Positions 42,832 through 50,495 of a DNA stretch of 64,000 nucleotides are shown one piece after another. The DNA is taken from positions 186,001-250,000 of the forward strand of contig NZ_VDUX01000002.1 in NCBI RefSeq assembly GCF_008039565.1. Reading direction: 5' to 3'. The notes beneath the pieces were generated by a model, which did no database searches, was not told the origin of the DNA, and saw only the letters and a program-made list of their open reading frames with translations. Each line of letters starts with the position of its first letter. Position 1 is the stretch's first letter. The DNA comes from Aeromicrobium terrae. GTDB lineage: Bacteria; Actinomycetota; Actinomycetes; Propionibacteriales; Nocardioidaceae. Made by a program: the position numbers and the translations under genes.

Positions 42832-43416
42832 ATGCTGCGCATCCCCGTCACGATCGCCGTCCTCGCCCTCTTGCTCGCGTCCTGCGGCTCCGACGGCGGC
42901 GACGTCCCGTCCGACCAGCCGGTCAAGCCGCTGAGCGCGACGCCGAGCGGGTGGGACACCACCGACCTCGACGCCGTCACCGTCGCCACGCCGCCGGAGT
43001 GGACGAAGCTGGAGACCCAGCAGCTGTCCAAGACGCTGGAGTCCACCACCTGGCGCTCGGCCGCCCTGCCCGACGGGACGTCGGCGTCCGGGGCCGAGGT
43101 GCGCGTCATCAGCACGCCGCAGCAGTCGGCCAAGCGCGCCGCGCGAGCCCTGGCCATCGACGCGACGGCCCAGCTCCAGGGCGGCTCCATCGAGCCGGTC
43201 AAGGTCACCTGGCCGGACGCGAAGAGCGCCTACTTCCTCAGCTACACGGCGAAGACCGGCAAGCCCGGCGAGGAGAAGTCCTTCGCGACCCGCACGCTCG
43301 TGCTCGATCTGGAGGACGGCCGCCAGGTGCAGGTGACGGCGCTCTCCGGCGACCCGGCCACCACGAAGGTCCCGGCCCAGGTCCTGGGCACCGTCACGGT
43401 CACGACTGGGTCCTGA
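42832..43416 (+). CDS. secreted lipoprotein, unknown
   Basis: 194 residues. Lipobox LLASC puts the lipidated cysteine at about residue 18, followed by a GSDGGD linker and a compact alpha/beta domain (PPEWTKLETQQLSKTL; VRVISTPQQSAKRAARALAI). Resembles many actinobacterial envelope lipoproteins but no named family is evident. Between the pilus genes, so may help at the cell surface. Confidence 0.75.
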   Translation: MLRIPVTIAVLALLLASCGSDGGDVPSDQPVKPLSATPSGWDTTDLDAVTVATPPEWTKLETQQLSKTLESTTWRSAALPDGTSASGAEVRVISTPQQSAKRAARALAIDATAQLQGGSIEPVKVTWPDAKSAYFLSYTAKTGKPGEEKSFATRTLVLDLEDGRQVQVTALSGDPATTKVPAQVLGTVTVTTGS

Positions 43417-43418
43417 TC

Positions 43419-43462
43419 GGGCCGTCAGGCCCATGCGTCCGGTCGACCGGGCGCCCTACCGT
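43419..43462 (+). promoter_or_regulatory. promoter of the large prepilin gene, twin of the flp promoter
   Basis: GGGCC GTCA GGCCC (43419-43432), then CATG, then a -10 box TACCGT (43457-43462), with the palindrome-to-box distance again 24 bp. CCGGGC and CCTA lie at the same places as in the flp promoter. It begins just after the lipoprotein stop. Confidence 0.65.
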
Positions 43463-43498
43463 CACAGCACCACGCAAGACACAGACCAGGGGAAACGC

Positions 43499-44794
43499 AT
43501 GTTCATCGGGGGAAAGCCGCGCAGTGAACGCGGTCAGGGCTCGCTGGAGTCCGTCGGGATCGTCGTGCTCGCGGCGATCCTGGCGACGTCGATCGTCGGC
43601 GTCGTCGTGCAGGCCAGTCCGAACCTGCGCGACAACGTCGCCTACCAGCTGTGCCGGATCGTCCACGTCGTCGACGGCGGCGGCTGCGACAAGCCGGGCG
43701 ACCTCCGCACCGCCGACGAGCGTGTCCCCGACGAGCCGTGCGTGTCCGGCTCGCAGAGCATCTCCGCCGAGGCGTCCGCATCGGTCGTCGTCACGGTGAA
43801 GCGCGGCTACTCGTTCCTGATCGAGCGGATGTCCGACGGCACGTACAAGGTCACCCGCGTCGACACCCTCGGCGTCGGCACCGGCGTCGGGCCGGGCATC
43901 GACATCAGCCTCACCCTGGACGGCAAGAAGTACGGCGTCACGGCCATCGCCTCGGCCGACGCCATGCTCGCGGGGAAGATGGGCGAGACCTGGTACGCCG
44001 ACAGCGAGGACGGCGCCAACGACATCATCAAGGACGTCATCGCGAACGACGTCGTCGACGAGGTGGTCCCCGATGCCGGCGTCGGACCGTTCAAGGCTCC
44101 GAACCCGGTGAAGTGGGCGATCAAGAAGCTCATCGGCGAGCCGGGCGACCCGGACGAGGAGTACGCCGAGGGCGGCATCGAGGGCAGCGCCGAGGCCACC
44201 GTCTCCGGCATCACCGCCGGCGCAGGTGCCAACGTGAAGGCCGAGAACTACCTGGGCGGCAAGAAGACGCCGGACGGCTACACCGCCTACTTCCGGGCGG
44301 GCATCTCCGGCAGCGCCTGGGCGAACGTCCTCAACGCCGAGGGCACCAACTACGACGGCGCGTCCGCGATGGCCGGCGGCGAGATGCTCGCCGAGCTGAA
44401 CTTCGACAAGAGCGGCAAGCCGACGTCCATCAAGATGACCACCACGGTCACCCTGGACGCGGCCACCCAGGACGGCGTCGCCGAGACCGACGACCAGAAG
44501 GTCACCGAGTACTCCTTCGAGGTCCCGCTCACCGGCGACCCCGTCCACGACGCCCCGCTGTACGCCGCGCTCGCCAGCCCGGTCGCCCTGCCCGGGTTCA
44601 TCGACGAGGCGCGCAAGAACGGCTACGCCACCCAGAACGTCTACTCGCAGGACCCGAACACCTACGGCCTGAACGTCGGCGGCGAGCTGCTCGGCGAGTA
44701 CGGCGGGTCGATCTCCGGCGACGTCACCAACAAGGACCTCCAGGAGGCCCTGTACTGGGACGGCGAGAAGATGGCCCCCCGCCCGGACTGCTGA
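43499..44794 (+). CDS. Flp-type prepilin signal joined to a large extracellular domain
   Basis: 431 residues. The first 40 residues are a Flp-like leader and helix: ERG12/QGSLE17 then SVGIVVLAAILATSIVGVVV. The remaining 390 are extracellular: a Cys-containing N-terminal part (four Cys within about 48-90), then an Ala/Gly/Asp-rich region with repeats of the type EGSAEATVSG / GISGSAWANV and a terminal Cys. A pilus-incorporated adhesin or tip-type subunit is a reasonable guess. ATG 43499 follows AGGGGAAACGC and its 5' end resembles that of flp. Confidence 0.78.
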   Translation: MFIGGKPRSERGQGSLESVGIVVLAAILATSIVGVVVQASPNLRDNVAYQLCRIVHVVDGGGCDKPGDLRTADERVPDEPCVSGSQSISAEASASVVVTVKRGYSFLIERMSDGTYKVTRVDTLGVGTGVGPGIDISLTLDGKKYGVTAIASADAMLAGKMGETWYADSEDGANDIIKDVIANDVVDEVVPDAGVGPFKAPNPVKWAIKKLIGEPGDPDEEYAEGGIEGSAEATVSGITAGAGANVKAENYLGGKKTPDGYTAYFRAGISGSAWANVLNAEGTNYDGASAMAGGEMLAELNFDKSGKPTSIKMTTTVTLDAATQDGVAETDDQKVTEYSFEVPLTGDPVHDAPLYAALASPVALPGFIDEARKNGYATQNVYSQDPNTYGLNVGGELLGEYGGSISGDVTNKDLQEALYWDGEKMAPRPDC

Positions 44795-45210
44795 TGCAGA
44801 CCTGGCAGGCCATCCTCCTGATCACCGGCGTGCCGGTCGGCCTCGGCCTGGTGTTCTGGACGATCGCGACCCTGCGCACCCGCATGACCCGCGACTGGGT
44901 GCGCACCACCGGGCTCGTGGTCGACCGGCGCACCGGCCGGGCCGACGGCGGCATGCCGGCCATCTACCCGACGTTCCGGTGGCAGGACGGCCACGGCAAC
45001 GTGCACCAGCGCACCTCGTCGGTCCGCGCGTCCCTCGGACCGGCCCCGGGCAAGCAGGTGCCGGTGCTCTACGACCCGATCGAGCCGTCCCGCGGGATCA
45101 TCGACAGCTACGTCCAGAGCGGCCGGATCTTCTACCTGGTCGGCGGCATCCTGCTGGGGCTCGGCCTGGTCGCGGGGCTGCTCGCGACGTACCTCGCCTG
45201 GTCGATCTAG
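44794..45210 (+). CDS. DUF3592 membrane protein
   Basis: 138 residues. A transmembrane helix at each end (about 6-28 and 107-134) flanks a small domain VVDRRTGRADGG...YPTFRWQDGHG...GKQVPVLYDP, the DUF3592 pattern. Function unknown. Starts in a TGATG overlap with the large prepilin gene, so the two are co-translated. Confidence 0.8.
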   Translation: MQTWQAILLITGVPVGLGLVFWTIATLRTRMTRDWVRTTGLVVDRRTGRADGGMPAIYPTFRWQDGHGNVHQRTSSVRASLGPAPGKQVPVLYDPIEPSRGIIDSYVQSGRIFYLVGGILLGLGLVAGLLATYLAWSI

Positions 45211-45368
45211 GGGTCTGAGCGCTTTCGTCGCCGATGTGCGCTCGGCGGTGAGCAGGCGTCCACCGTCCTGGCGTGTCGGCACATCAGCGTCCGCCACCCA
45301 GGTCGATCCGCGCATACCGCTGATCGCTCCTCACGGTTGTCGGTGGCGAGTGCTAGCGCGACCTGCAG

Positions 45369-45392
45369 AAAACCCTGAATTCACAGGGTTTT
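45369..45392 (+). terminator. hairpin with T-run at the end of the pilus island
   Basis: AAAACCCTG (45369-45377), 6-nt loop, CAGGGTTTT (45384-45392): 9-bp perfect arms ending in four T. It could end transcripts from the pilus island or, on the other strand, oppose them. It lies 10 bp before the SOS box. A weaker stem (GCCGA/TCGGC) lies at 45230-45246, right after the DUF3592 stop. Confidence 0.55.
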
Positions 45393-45402
45393 CCACTGGT
45401 AT

Positions 45403-45418
45403 TCGAACGCTCGTTCGA
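45403..45418 (+). promoter_or_regulatory. LexA SOS box
   Basis: TCGAAC GCTC GTTCGA, an exact match to the mycobacterial SOS box TCGAAC(N4)GTTCGA. It is followed by a possible -10 TAGAGT (45420-45425) and the start of the 13E12-type gene at 45432, so that gene is predicted to be DNA-damage induced. Several 13E12 genes in M. tuberculosis are known to carry such boxes. Confidence 0.8.
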
Positions 45419-45431
45419 GTAGAGTGGGAGC

Positions 45432-46620
45432 ATGTTCGGGGGAACGACCACCACCATCGCGGCGATGCGCGACGCAGCGCGGGCGATGACGTCGGTGGCG
45501 GTCTCCACGGCCGACGAGCTCCGGGCCCTGGCCGCCGCGCGCGACGCGATCGAGGCCGCGATGTGCGAGCGGCTGGCCGAGATGGACCAGACCAAGGCTC
45601 ACGAGGACGAGGGCGCGTCGTCGATCCGGACCTGGGGTCGCCGTGAGCTGCACCAAGACGCCGGTCGCACCGTTGCGATGGTGCGTGCCGCGTCCACGTT
45701 CCGGGACCTGCCGGCGGTAGCCGTCGCGGCTCGGGCGAGCCAGATCAGCTTCGAGCACGTCCAGGCGTTCACGTTCGCGCTCAAGCACGTCGGTCGCGCC
45801 GAGACCATCGCGTTGGCCGAGCCGTTGCTCGACGTCGCCAAGACCGTCACGCCCGGTGAGCTGTTCGCGAAGGTCCGTCAGGCCAAGGCCGTGATCCACG
45901 GCGAGGACCTGGACAAGGCCTGGCTGCGCGGCATGGCCAAGCGCGACATCAAGATCACCCGCTGCGGCGACGGCTGCTCCGCCGCGGCTATGCCCCTCGT
46001 GCGGCGGCTCCATTGTCACCGGATTCCTGGACGTGGAGACCGGCGCCAAGCTCAAGACGATCCTGACCAACCTGTCGGTTCCGCGCGACGCCGGCGATGA
46101 GCGCAGCCCGGCCGAACGCCGGATGGATGCCCTCGACGACGTCTGCACCAGCGTCCTGGAGAACGGTCTGCCGGCCGACAACGGCATCAAGCCGCACGTC
46201 TTCGTCACCGTCGAGGCCGACACCCTCCAAGCCATGGCCGACCAGGCCGCCGCCAACACCCTGGACCTGGACCTGAAGCCGGCGCACCTCGAAGGATTCG
46301 GCCCGATCGGACCCCAGCTCCTCGACCACCTCCTCTGCGGCGCCGAGATCACCCCCATCCTCATCAAGACCATCGGCGCCAACACCGAAGTCCTCGACGT
46401 CGGACGCACGGAGCGCTACGCCACCCTCAAGCAGGCCACAGCGATCCGCCTCAGACAAGGCGGCGTGTGCGCCTCACCCGGATGCCACCACCCCATCGCC
46501 CACCTCCACCACGAACGATGGTGGTCACGAGGCGGCCCCACCGACCTCGACAACCTCGTCGGCCTCTGCCGAAAGTGCCACACCCTCGTCCACACCGGAC
46601 AGCTCCAGCTCACCGGATGA
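45432..46620 (+). pseudogene. 13E12/DUF222-type HNH protein, frameshifted
   Basis: The first frame (45432 to about 45970) gives a DUF222-like N-terminus (DELRALAAARDAIEAAMCERLAEM). A +1 shift then moves the reading to the second frame, which continues GGSIVTGFLDVETG and ends with an HNH motif HLHHERWWSRGGPTDLDNLVGLCRKCH. The break lies between about 45970 and 46017. Either half alone is not a complete family member. It is a disrupted gene unless the shift is a sequencing error or programmed. Controlled by the SOS box at 45403. Confidence 0.8.
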
Positions 46621-46640
46621 CCGCGTGATTCGATGAGGCG

Positions 46641-47420
46641 GTGACCGATGACCGATCCGACGTCGAGGTGGCGATCGCAGCCGCCCAGGCCGGCGCAGGC
46701 GTGCTGATGGACATGTATGGCACGGCGCTCGAGCAGGACGCCAAGTCCGCCACCGACTTCGCCACCGCCGCCGACGTGGCGTCCGAGCGAGCGATCCTCG
46801 ACATCATCCGCTGAGCTCGGACCGACGACGGATTCGTCGGCGAAGAGCTTGGCGAGGTCGGCCGCGGCAGCCGGGTCTGGCTGGTGGATCCCTTGTGCGG
46901 CACCCTCAACTTCGCCGCCAGGACGACCACGTTCTCCGTCAACGTCGCCCTGGTCCAGGACGACGCGACGACAGCAGCCGCGGTGAGCCACCCACCGAGC
47001 GGCGAGGTCCACTGGGCCGCGGACGGGTCGTTCGGCATGCTCGGGCGCGAGGGTGCGACGACTACGACACCGAACCGGCTCGTCGACATCAACGCGGACG
47101 GCCCTCTCGACCGACCCTTCGTCGGCGCTCAGCTCGCCGCCGACCCCGACCTCCGTGGACAGTTCAGCCCCCGGGTCGAGTCCACGACCCTCGCCCTCGC
47201 CTGGGTCGCGACCGGGCAGCGTCTGGCCTACCTCACCGACGGCATGCACCAGGGCAGCGTGCACTTCACCGCCGGGATCGCCCTGTGCGATGCTGCCGGG
47301 TGCGTCGTCACCGACTTCGACGGGAACGCCGTCCACACCGGACCTGGGATCGTGGCGGCCGCCGACGCCGAGACTCACACCACACTCCTGGCGTTGATCG
47401 CGAGGTACCGGGCCCGCTAG
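46641..47420 (+). pseudogene. inositol monophosphatase-family gene, inactivated
   Basis: From GTG 46641 the frame encodes the N-terminus (DFATAADVASERAIL) of an inositol monophosphatase/histidinol-phosphatase-like protein, hits TGA at 46812-46814 and resumes in the same frame: EELGEVGRGSRVWLVDPL then CGTLNFAARTTTF. The catalytic DPLDGT is DPLCGT here, replacing a metal-binding Asp, so two independent lesions exist. The rest of the fold continues to 47420. Confidence 0.8.
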
Positions 47421-47480
47421 CCCCAGGCGGCCTCGAGCTCGGCCAGTGCCGTCTCGAAGATGCGTGAGCAGTCGCTGGAG
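47417..47480 (-). pseudogene. 3' stub of a lost WS/DGAT paralogue
   Basis: Read on the minus strand, this stretch encodes a C-terminus LQRLLTH(...)ETALAELEAAWG-stop with one frameshift, nearly the same as the end of the intact WS/DGAT gene (ETALSELESAWG) at 47494. The stop overlaps that of the phosphatase pseudogene. It indicates that a second WS/DGAT gene once lay here and was removed. Confidence 0.7.
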
Positions 47481-47492
47481 CAAGCTCCAGCG
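47473..47492 (-). terminator. hairpin after the WS/DGAT gene
   Basis: CGCTGGAG CAAG CTCCAGCG, perfect 8-bp stem with a 4-nt loop, starting 1 bp past the WS/DGAT stop. No T-run. It uses the end of the paralogue stub as one arm. Confidence 0.5.
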
Positions 47493-47493
47493 A

Positions 47494-48882
47494 TCAGCCC
47501 CACGCCGATTCCAGCTCCGACAGCGCCGTCTCAAGGTGAGTGAGCAGTCGCTGGAGATGAGGGACAGACTTCCGGCAGCCGATGAGGCCGAAGTCCAGGT
47601 ACGCGTCGCGGCTGCAGAGGGTGATGTTGATGGCCTGGCCGTCGAGCACGATCGAGACCGGGTACATGCCGTCGAGCCGGGCGCCGTTGTAGTACATCGG
47701 CTCGTTCGGGCCGGGGACGTTGGACACGATGACGTTGAACGGCGGCCGCGCGTACTTGATGTAGCCGGGCACCGGCGCCAGCGCGAGCGGGAACACCTGC
47801 AGGGCGGAGTAGGCCAGGATCTGCGTCGGGGTCAGGCCGCCCAGGACCTTCTTGGCCGACCGGGACGACAGCGCGATCTCCTCCAGGCGCGTGGGGCCGC
47901 TGTCGACGTCGGTCGCGAGGTTCACGATCACCGCGCCCACCGCGTTGCCGTCCTTCGACGACGACTGGCCCGCCGACTCCGACCTCAGGGCCAGCGAGAC
48001 CGGCACCATCGCGGTCATCGGCTCGTCCGGCAGGGCGTGCTGCTCGAGCAGGTACTCGCGCAGCGCACCGGACACCATCGCCAGCACGACGTCGTTCATC
48101 GTGGTGGCCGACGACTTCGCGACCCGCTTGATCCGGTCGATCTCCCACGACTGCGCGGCGAACCGTCGGGCTCCACCGACCCGGCCGTTGAGGATGGTCT
48201 TCGGAGCGCGCGGCATGGCGACGTCGCCGTCGCGGAACATCTGGCCGGCCGCCTTCAGCGCCACCGGCAGCAGCCCGGCGGCCTCACCACCCAACGCGCC
48301 GACACTGCGCAGTGCGCCCAGCACCGGCTCCAGCCCACGCTGCTCGACGTCCTTCGACGGCTTGCGGCTCGGCAGCGCCCACGGCGGCACGCAGTCGCGC
48401 CCGTCCGGGTCCTTGGACAGCGAGCGCTGCATCAGCCGCAGGGCCGAGACGCCGTCGACCATCGAGTGGTGGATCTTGTTGTAGACCGCGATGCGCCCGT
48501 CCTGCAGGCCCTCGACGACGTGCGTCTCCCACAGCGGGCGGTGGCGGTCGAGCAGCCCGCCGTGCCAGCGGGACGTCAGCTGCAGAAGCTCCCGGATGCG
48601 TCCTGGCTGAGGTAAGGCAGAGTGGCGCAGGTGGTAGTCGAAGTCGATCGTGTCGTCGTAGGTCCACCAGGCGTTGCCGAGGGAACTCACCGGCTCGGCC
48701 GGACGCTTGCGGAACAGCGGCGAGACGTTGTCCGTGGCCCGGAACGAGTCGAGCAGCTCGCGCACGAACTCGGGACCGGAGTCCTCGGGCGGCTCGAAGA
48801 GCTGCAGGCCACCGACGTGCATGGGGTGCTCTCGCGACTCCGCGAGGAGGAACATCGCGTCAGTCGGCGGCATGAACGACAT
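47494..48882 (-). CDS. wax ester synthase/diacylglycerol acyltransferase (WS/DGAT)
   Basis: 462 residues, full length for the family. Catalytic HHxxxDG motif as KIHHSMVDG (His138, His139, Asp143) and the C-terminal SNVPGPNEPMYYNGARL signature. It esterifies acyl-CoA with diacylglycerol or fatty alcohol to make storage lipid. I chose ATG 48882 because GGGAGG lies about ten bases upstream. Divergent from an esterase, which suggests a synthesis/mobilisation pair (inference). Confidence 0.92.
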   Translation of the reverse strand: MSFMPPTDAMFLLAESREHPMHVGGLQLFEPPEDSGPEFVRELLDSFRATDNVSPLFRKRPAEPVSSLGNAWWTYDDTIDFDYHLRHSALPQPGRIRELLQLTSRWHGGLLDRHRPLWETHVVEGLQDGRIAVYNKIHHSMVDGVSALRLMQRSLSKDPDGRDCVPPWALPSRKPSKDVEQRGLEPVLGALRSVGALGGEAAGLLPVALKAAGQMFRDGDVAMPRAPKTILNGRVGGARRFAAQSWEIDRIKRVAKSSATTMNDVVLAMVSGALREYLLEQHALPDEPMTAMVPVSLALRSESAGQSSSKDGNAVGAVIVNLATDVDSGPTRLEEIALSSRSAKKVLGGLTPTQILAYSALQVFPLALAPVPGYIKYARPPFNVIVSNVPGPNEPMYYNGARLDGMYPVSIVLDGQAINITLCSRDAYLDFGLIGCRKSVPHLQRLLTHLETALSELESAWG

Positions 48883-48983
48883 CCGGGAAACCTCCCTCAT
48901 CGGGGACCACGCTCGCACTACGCTAGCGATCGGACGTGCTGCACGTCACTCGACGTCGGTTCGTCCCCGGACGAAAGGGCCCC

Positions 48984-50036
48984 ATGGGTAACCATCTGAC
49001 GCTCGCCGCCGAACCGCGTTACTTCCGGGCCACGAGCCTCCAGTCCAAAATCCTCGGGCAGACGTTGCGCCACACGATCCGTCCGGTCCTCGGCGTCTGG
49101 GCCAAGCTCCCCTTCGACCTGTTCCCGCCGAACGTCATCGAGCAGATCGCCCGGCTCCTCCCCGTGCACGAGGGCACCAGCTGGCGCGGCGTCGACCTCG
49201 GCACCTGTGGCAGCGAGTGGCTGATGGCCAAGGACGTGAAGGACCTGGCCGCCGGCAACAAGAAGGCCATCGTCTACTTCCACGGCGGCGCGTTCCTCAC
49301 CTGCGGCCTCAACACCCACCGTCGGCTCGTCTCGCGCATCTCGTACGCATCCGGACAGCCCGTCCTCAACGTCGGGTACCGCCAGATGCCGCGCGAGCCG
49401 ATCGCCGAGTCCGTCGCCGACGGCGTCCGCGCGTTCGAGTGGCTGATGCAGCAGGGCTACCAGGCCGAGGACATCACCATCGCCGGCGACTCCGCCGGCG
49501 GCTACCTCGCCTTCAGCGTCGCCCGCGCCGTGCTCGACGAGGGCTGGGGCCGCCCGGCCGGCGTCGTGGCCATCTCACCGCTGCTCGACATCGACTCCGA
49601 GCGCAAGCGGTCGCACCCGAACGCCGACGCGTGCGAGGTGTTCCCGCTCAACGCCCTGATCCGGTTCACCGACGTCACCCTGCGCATGGACACCCGCCGC
49701 GGCATCAACGGCCGGCGCGTCTGTCCGGTCAACATGCCGTTGGCCGACATGCCGCCGTCGCTCATCCACATCGGCTCCAACGAGATCCTGATGGCCGACG
49801 CCGAGCTGATGGCCAACCGCCTCGTGGCCGCGGGCGTGCCCTGCGACCTGCATATCTGGGAGAACCAGGTCCACGTATTCCACGCTGCCGCGTCGTGGCT
49901 GCCGGAGGCGCGCCAGGCGATCGACGAGATCGCCCTGTTCCTCCAGCGGGTGGCCGACGGCTCGATCGAGGCCCCCGCGGCGGCGCCGCGTCGCACCGCC
50001 AAGCGTCGGACCGTGCAGCGCGCGGCGGCCCAATAG
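48984..50036 (+). CDS. alpha/beta-hydrolase esterase, HSL type
   Basis: 350 residues. Oxyanion-hole HGGAF (His100-Gly-Gly) and nucleophile elbow GDSAGG (Ser170) place it in the hormone-sensitive-lipase/BD-FAE group; the C-terminal HVFH supplies the catalytic His. Residues 1-90 form a cap-like region and the tail (about 325-350) is Ala/Arg-rich. ATG 48984 follows AAAGGG. Likely acts on acyl esters beside the divergent WS/DGAT; no signal peptide seen. Confidence 0.87.
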   Translation: MGNHLTLAAEPRYFRATSLQSKILGQTLRHTIRPVLGVWAKLPFDLFPPNVIEQIARLLPVHEGTSWRGVDLGTCGSEWLMAKDVKDLAAGNKKAIVYFHGGAFLTCGLNTHRRLVSRISYASGQPVLNVGYRQMPREPIAESVADGVRAFEWLMQQGYQAEDITIAGDSAGGYLAFSVARAVLDEGWGRPAGVVAISPLLDIDSERKRSHPNADACEVFPLNALIRFTDVTLRMDTRRGINGRRVCPVNMPLADMPPSLIHIGSNEILMADAELMANRLVAAGVPCDLHIWENQVHVFHAAASWLPEARQAIDEIALFLQRVADGSIEAPAAAPRRTAKRRTVQRAAAQ

Positions 50037-50039
50037 ATT
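50034..50039 (+). promoter_or_regulatory. candidate leaderless -10 box of the 50046 gene
   Basis: TAGATT, six bases, then ATG 50046. Confidence 0.45.
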
Positions 50040-50045
50040 GAGCGC

Positions 50046-50495
50046 ATGACCCAGCTGGACGTCGTCGCCGAGCTCGCGAAGAAGTCCGGGCTGCTCTGGA
50101 TCCGCCATGACGACCGCACGTACCCGGTGTGGCACGAGTGGATCGCAGACGAGGACGGCGGTGGGGCGGTCTGCGTCGTGGGCGACGGCGGCGAGCAGCC
50201 CCTGCCTCCTGTGGCCGACGGCGGGGTCGTGACCCTGCTGCTCCGCGCGAAGTCCGACCGGCACCTCGTGGCGTCGGTCGACGCCACGGTCGAGCAGATC
50301 TCCCCTGACGACGACCGCTGGCCGGCGATCACCGACACCTTGAAGTCCGGCCGACTGAACCTCCCCGACTCCGACAACGCGGTCGAGCGCTGGGCCCGGG
50401 AGTCACGCGTCCTGCGCATGGTCCCGCGGGAGCCGGTCGCCCTCGCGAGCGAGATGGCGACCGACCGGGCGCGGACCTACCCTCGACTCGCATGA
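50046..50495 (+). CDS. conserved-looking hypothetical protein
   Basis: 149 residues, alpha/beta with a WIRHDDRTYPVWHEW segment and AVCVVGDGGEQP, no transmembrane part, no recognised motif. The overall shape recalls small pyridoxamine-phosphate-oxidase-like proteins but I cannot support that. Starts six bases after TAGATT; overlaps the next gene as ATGA, so it is coupled to the molybdopterin oxidoreductase and may be its accessory factor (inference). Confidence 0.65.
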   Translation: MTQLDVVAELAKKSGLLWIRHDDRTYPVWHEWIADEDGGGAVCVVGDGGEQPLPPVADGGVVTLLLRAKSDRHLVASVDATVEQISPDDDRWPAITDTLKSGRLNLPDSDNAVERWARESRVLRMVPREPVALASEMATDRARTYPRLA

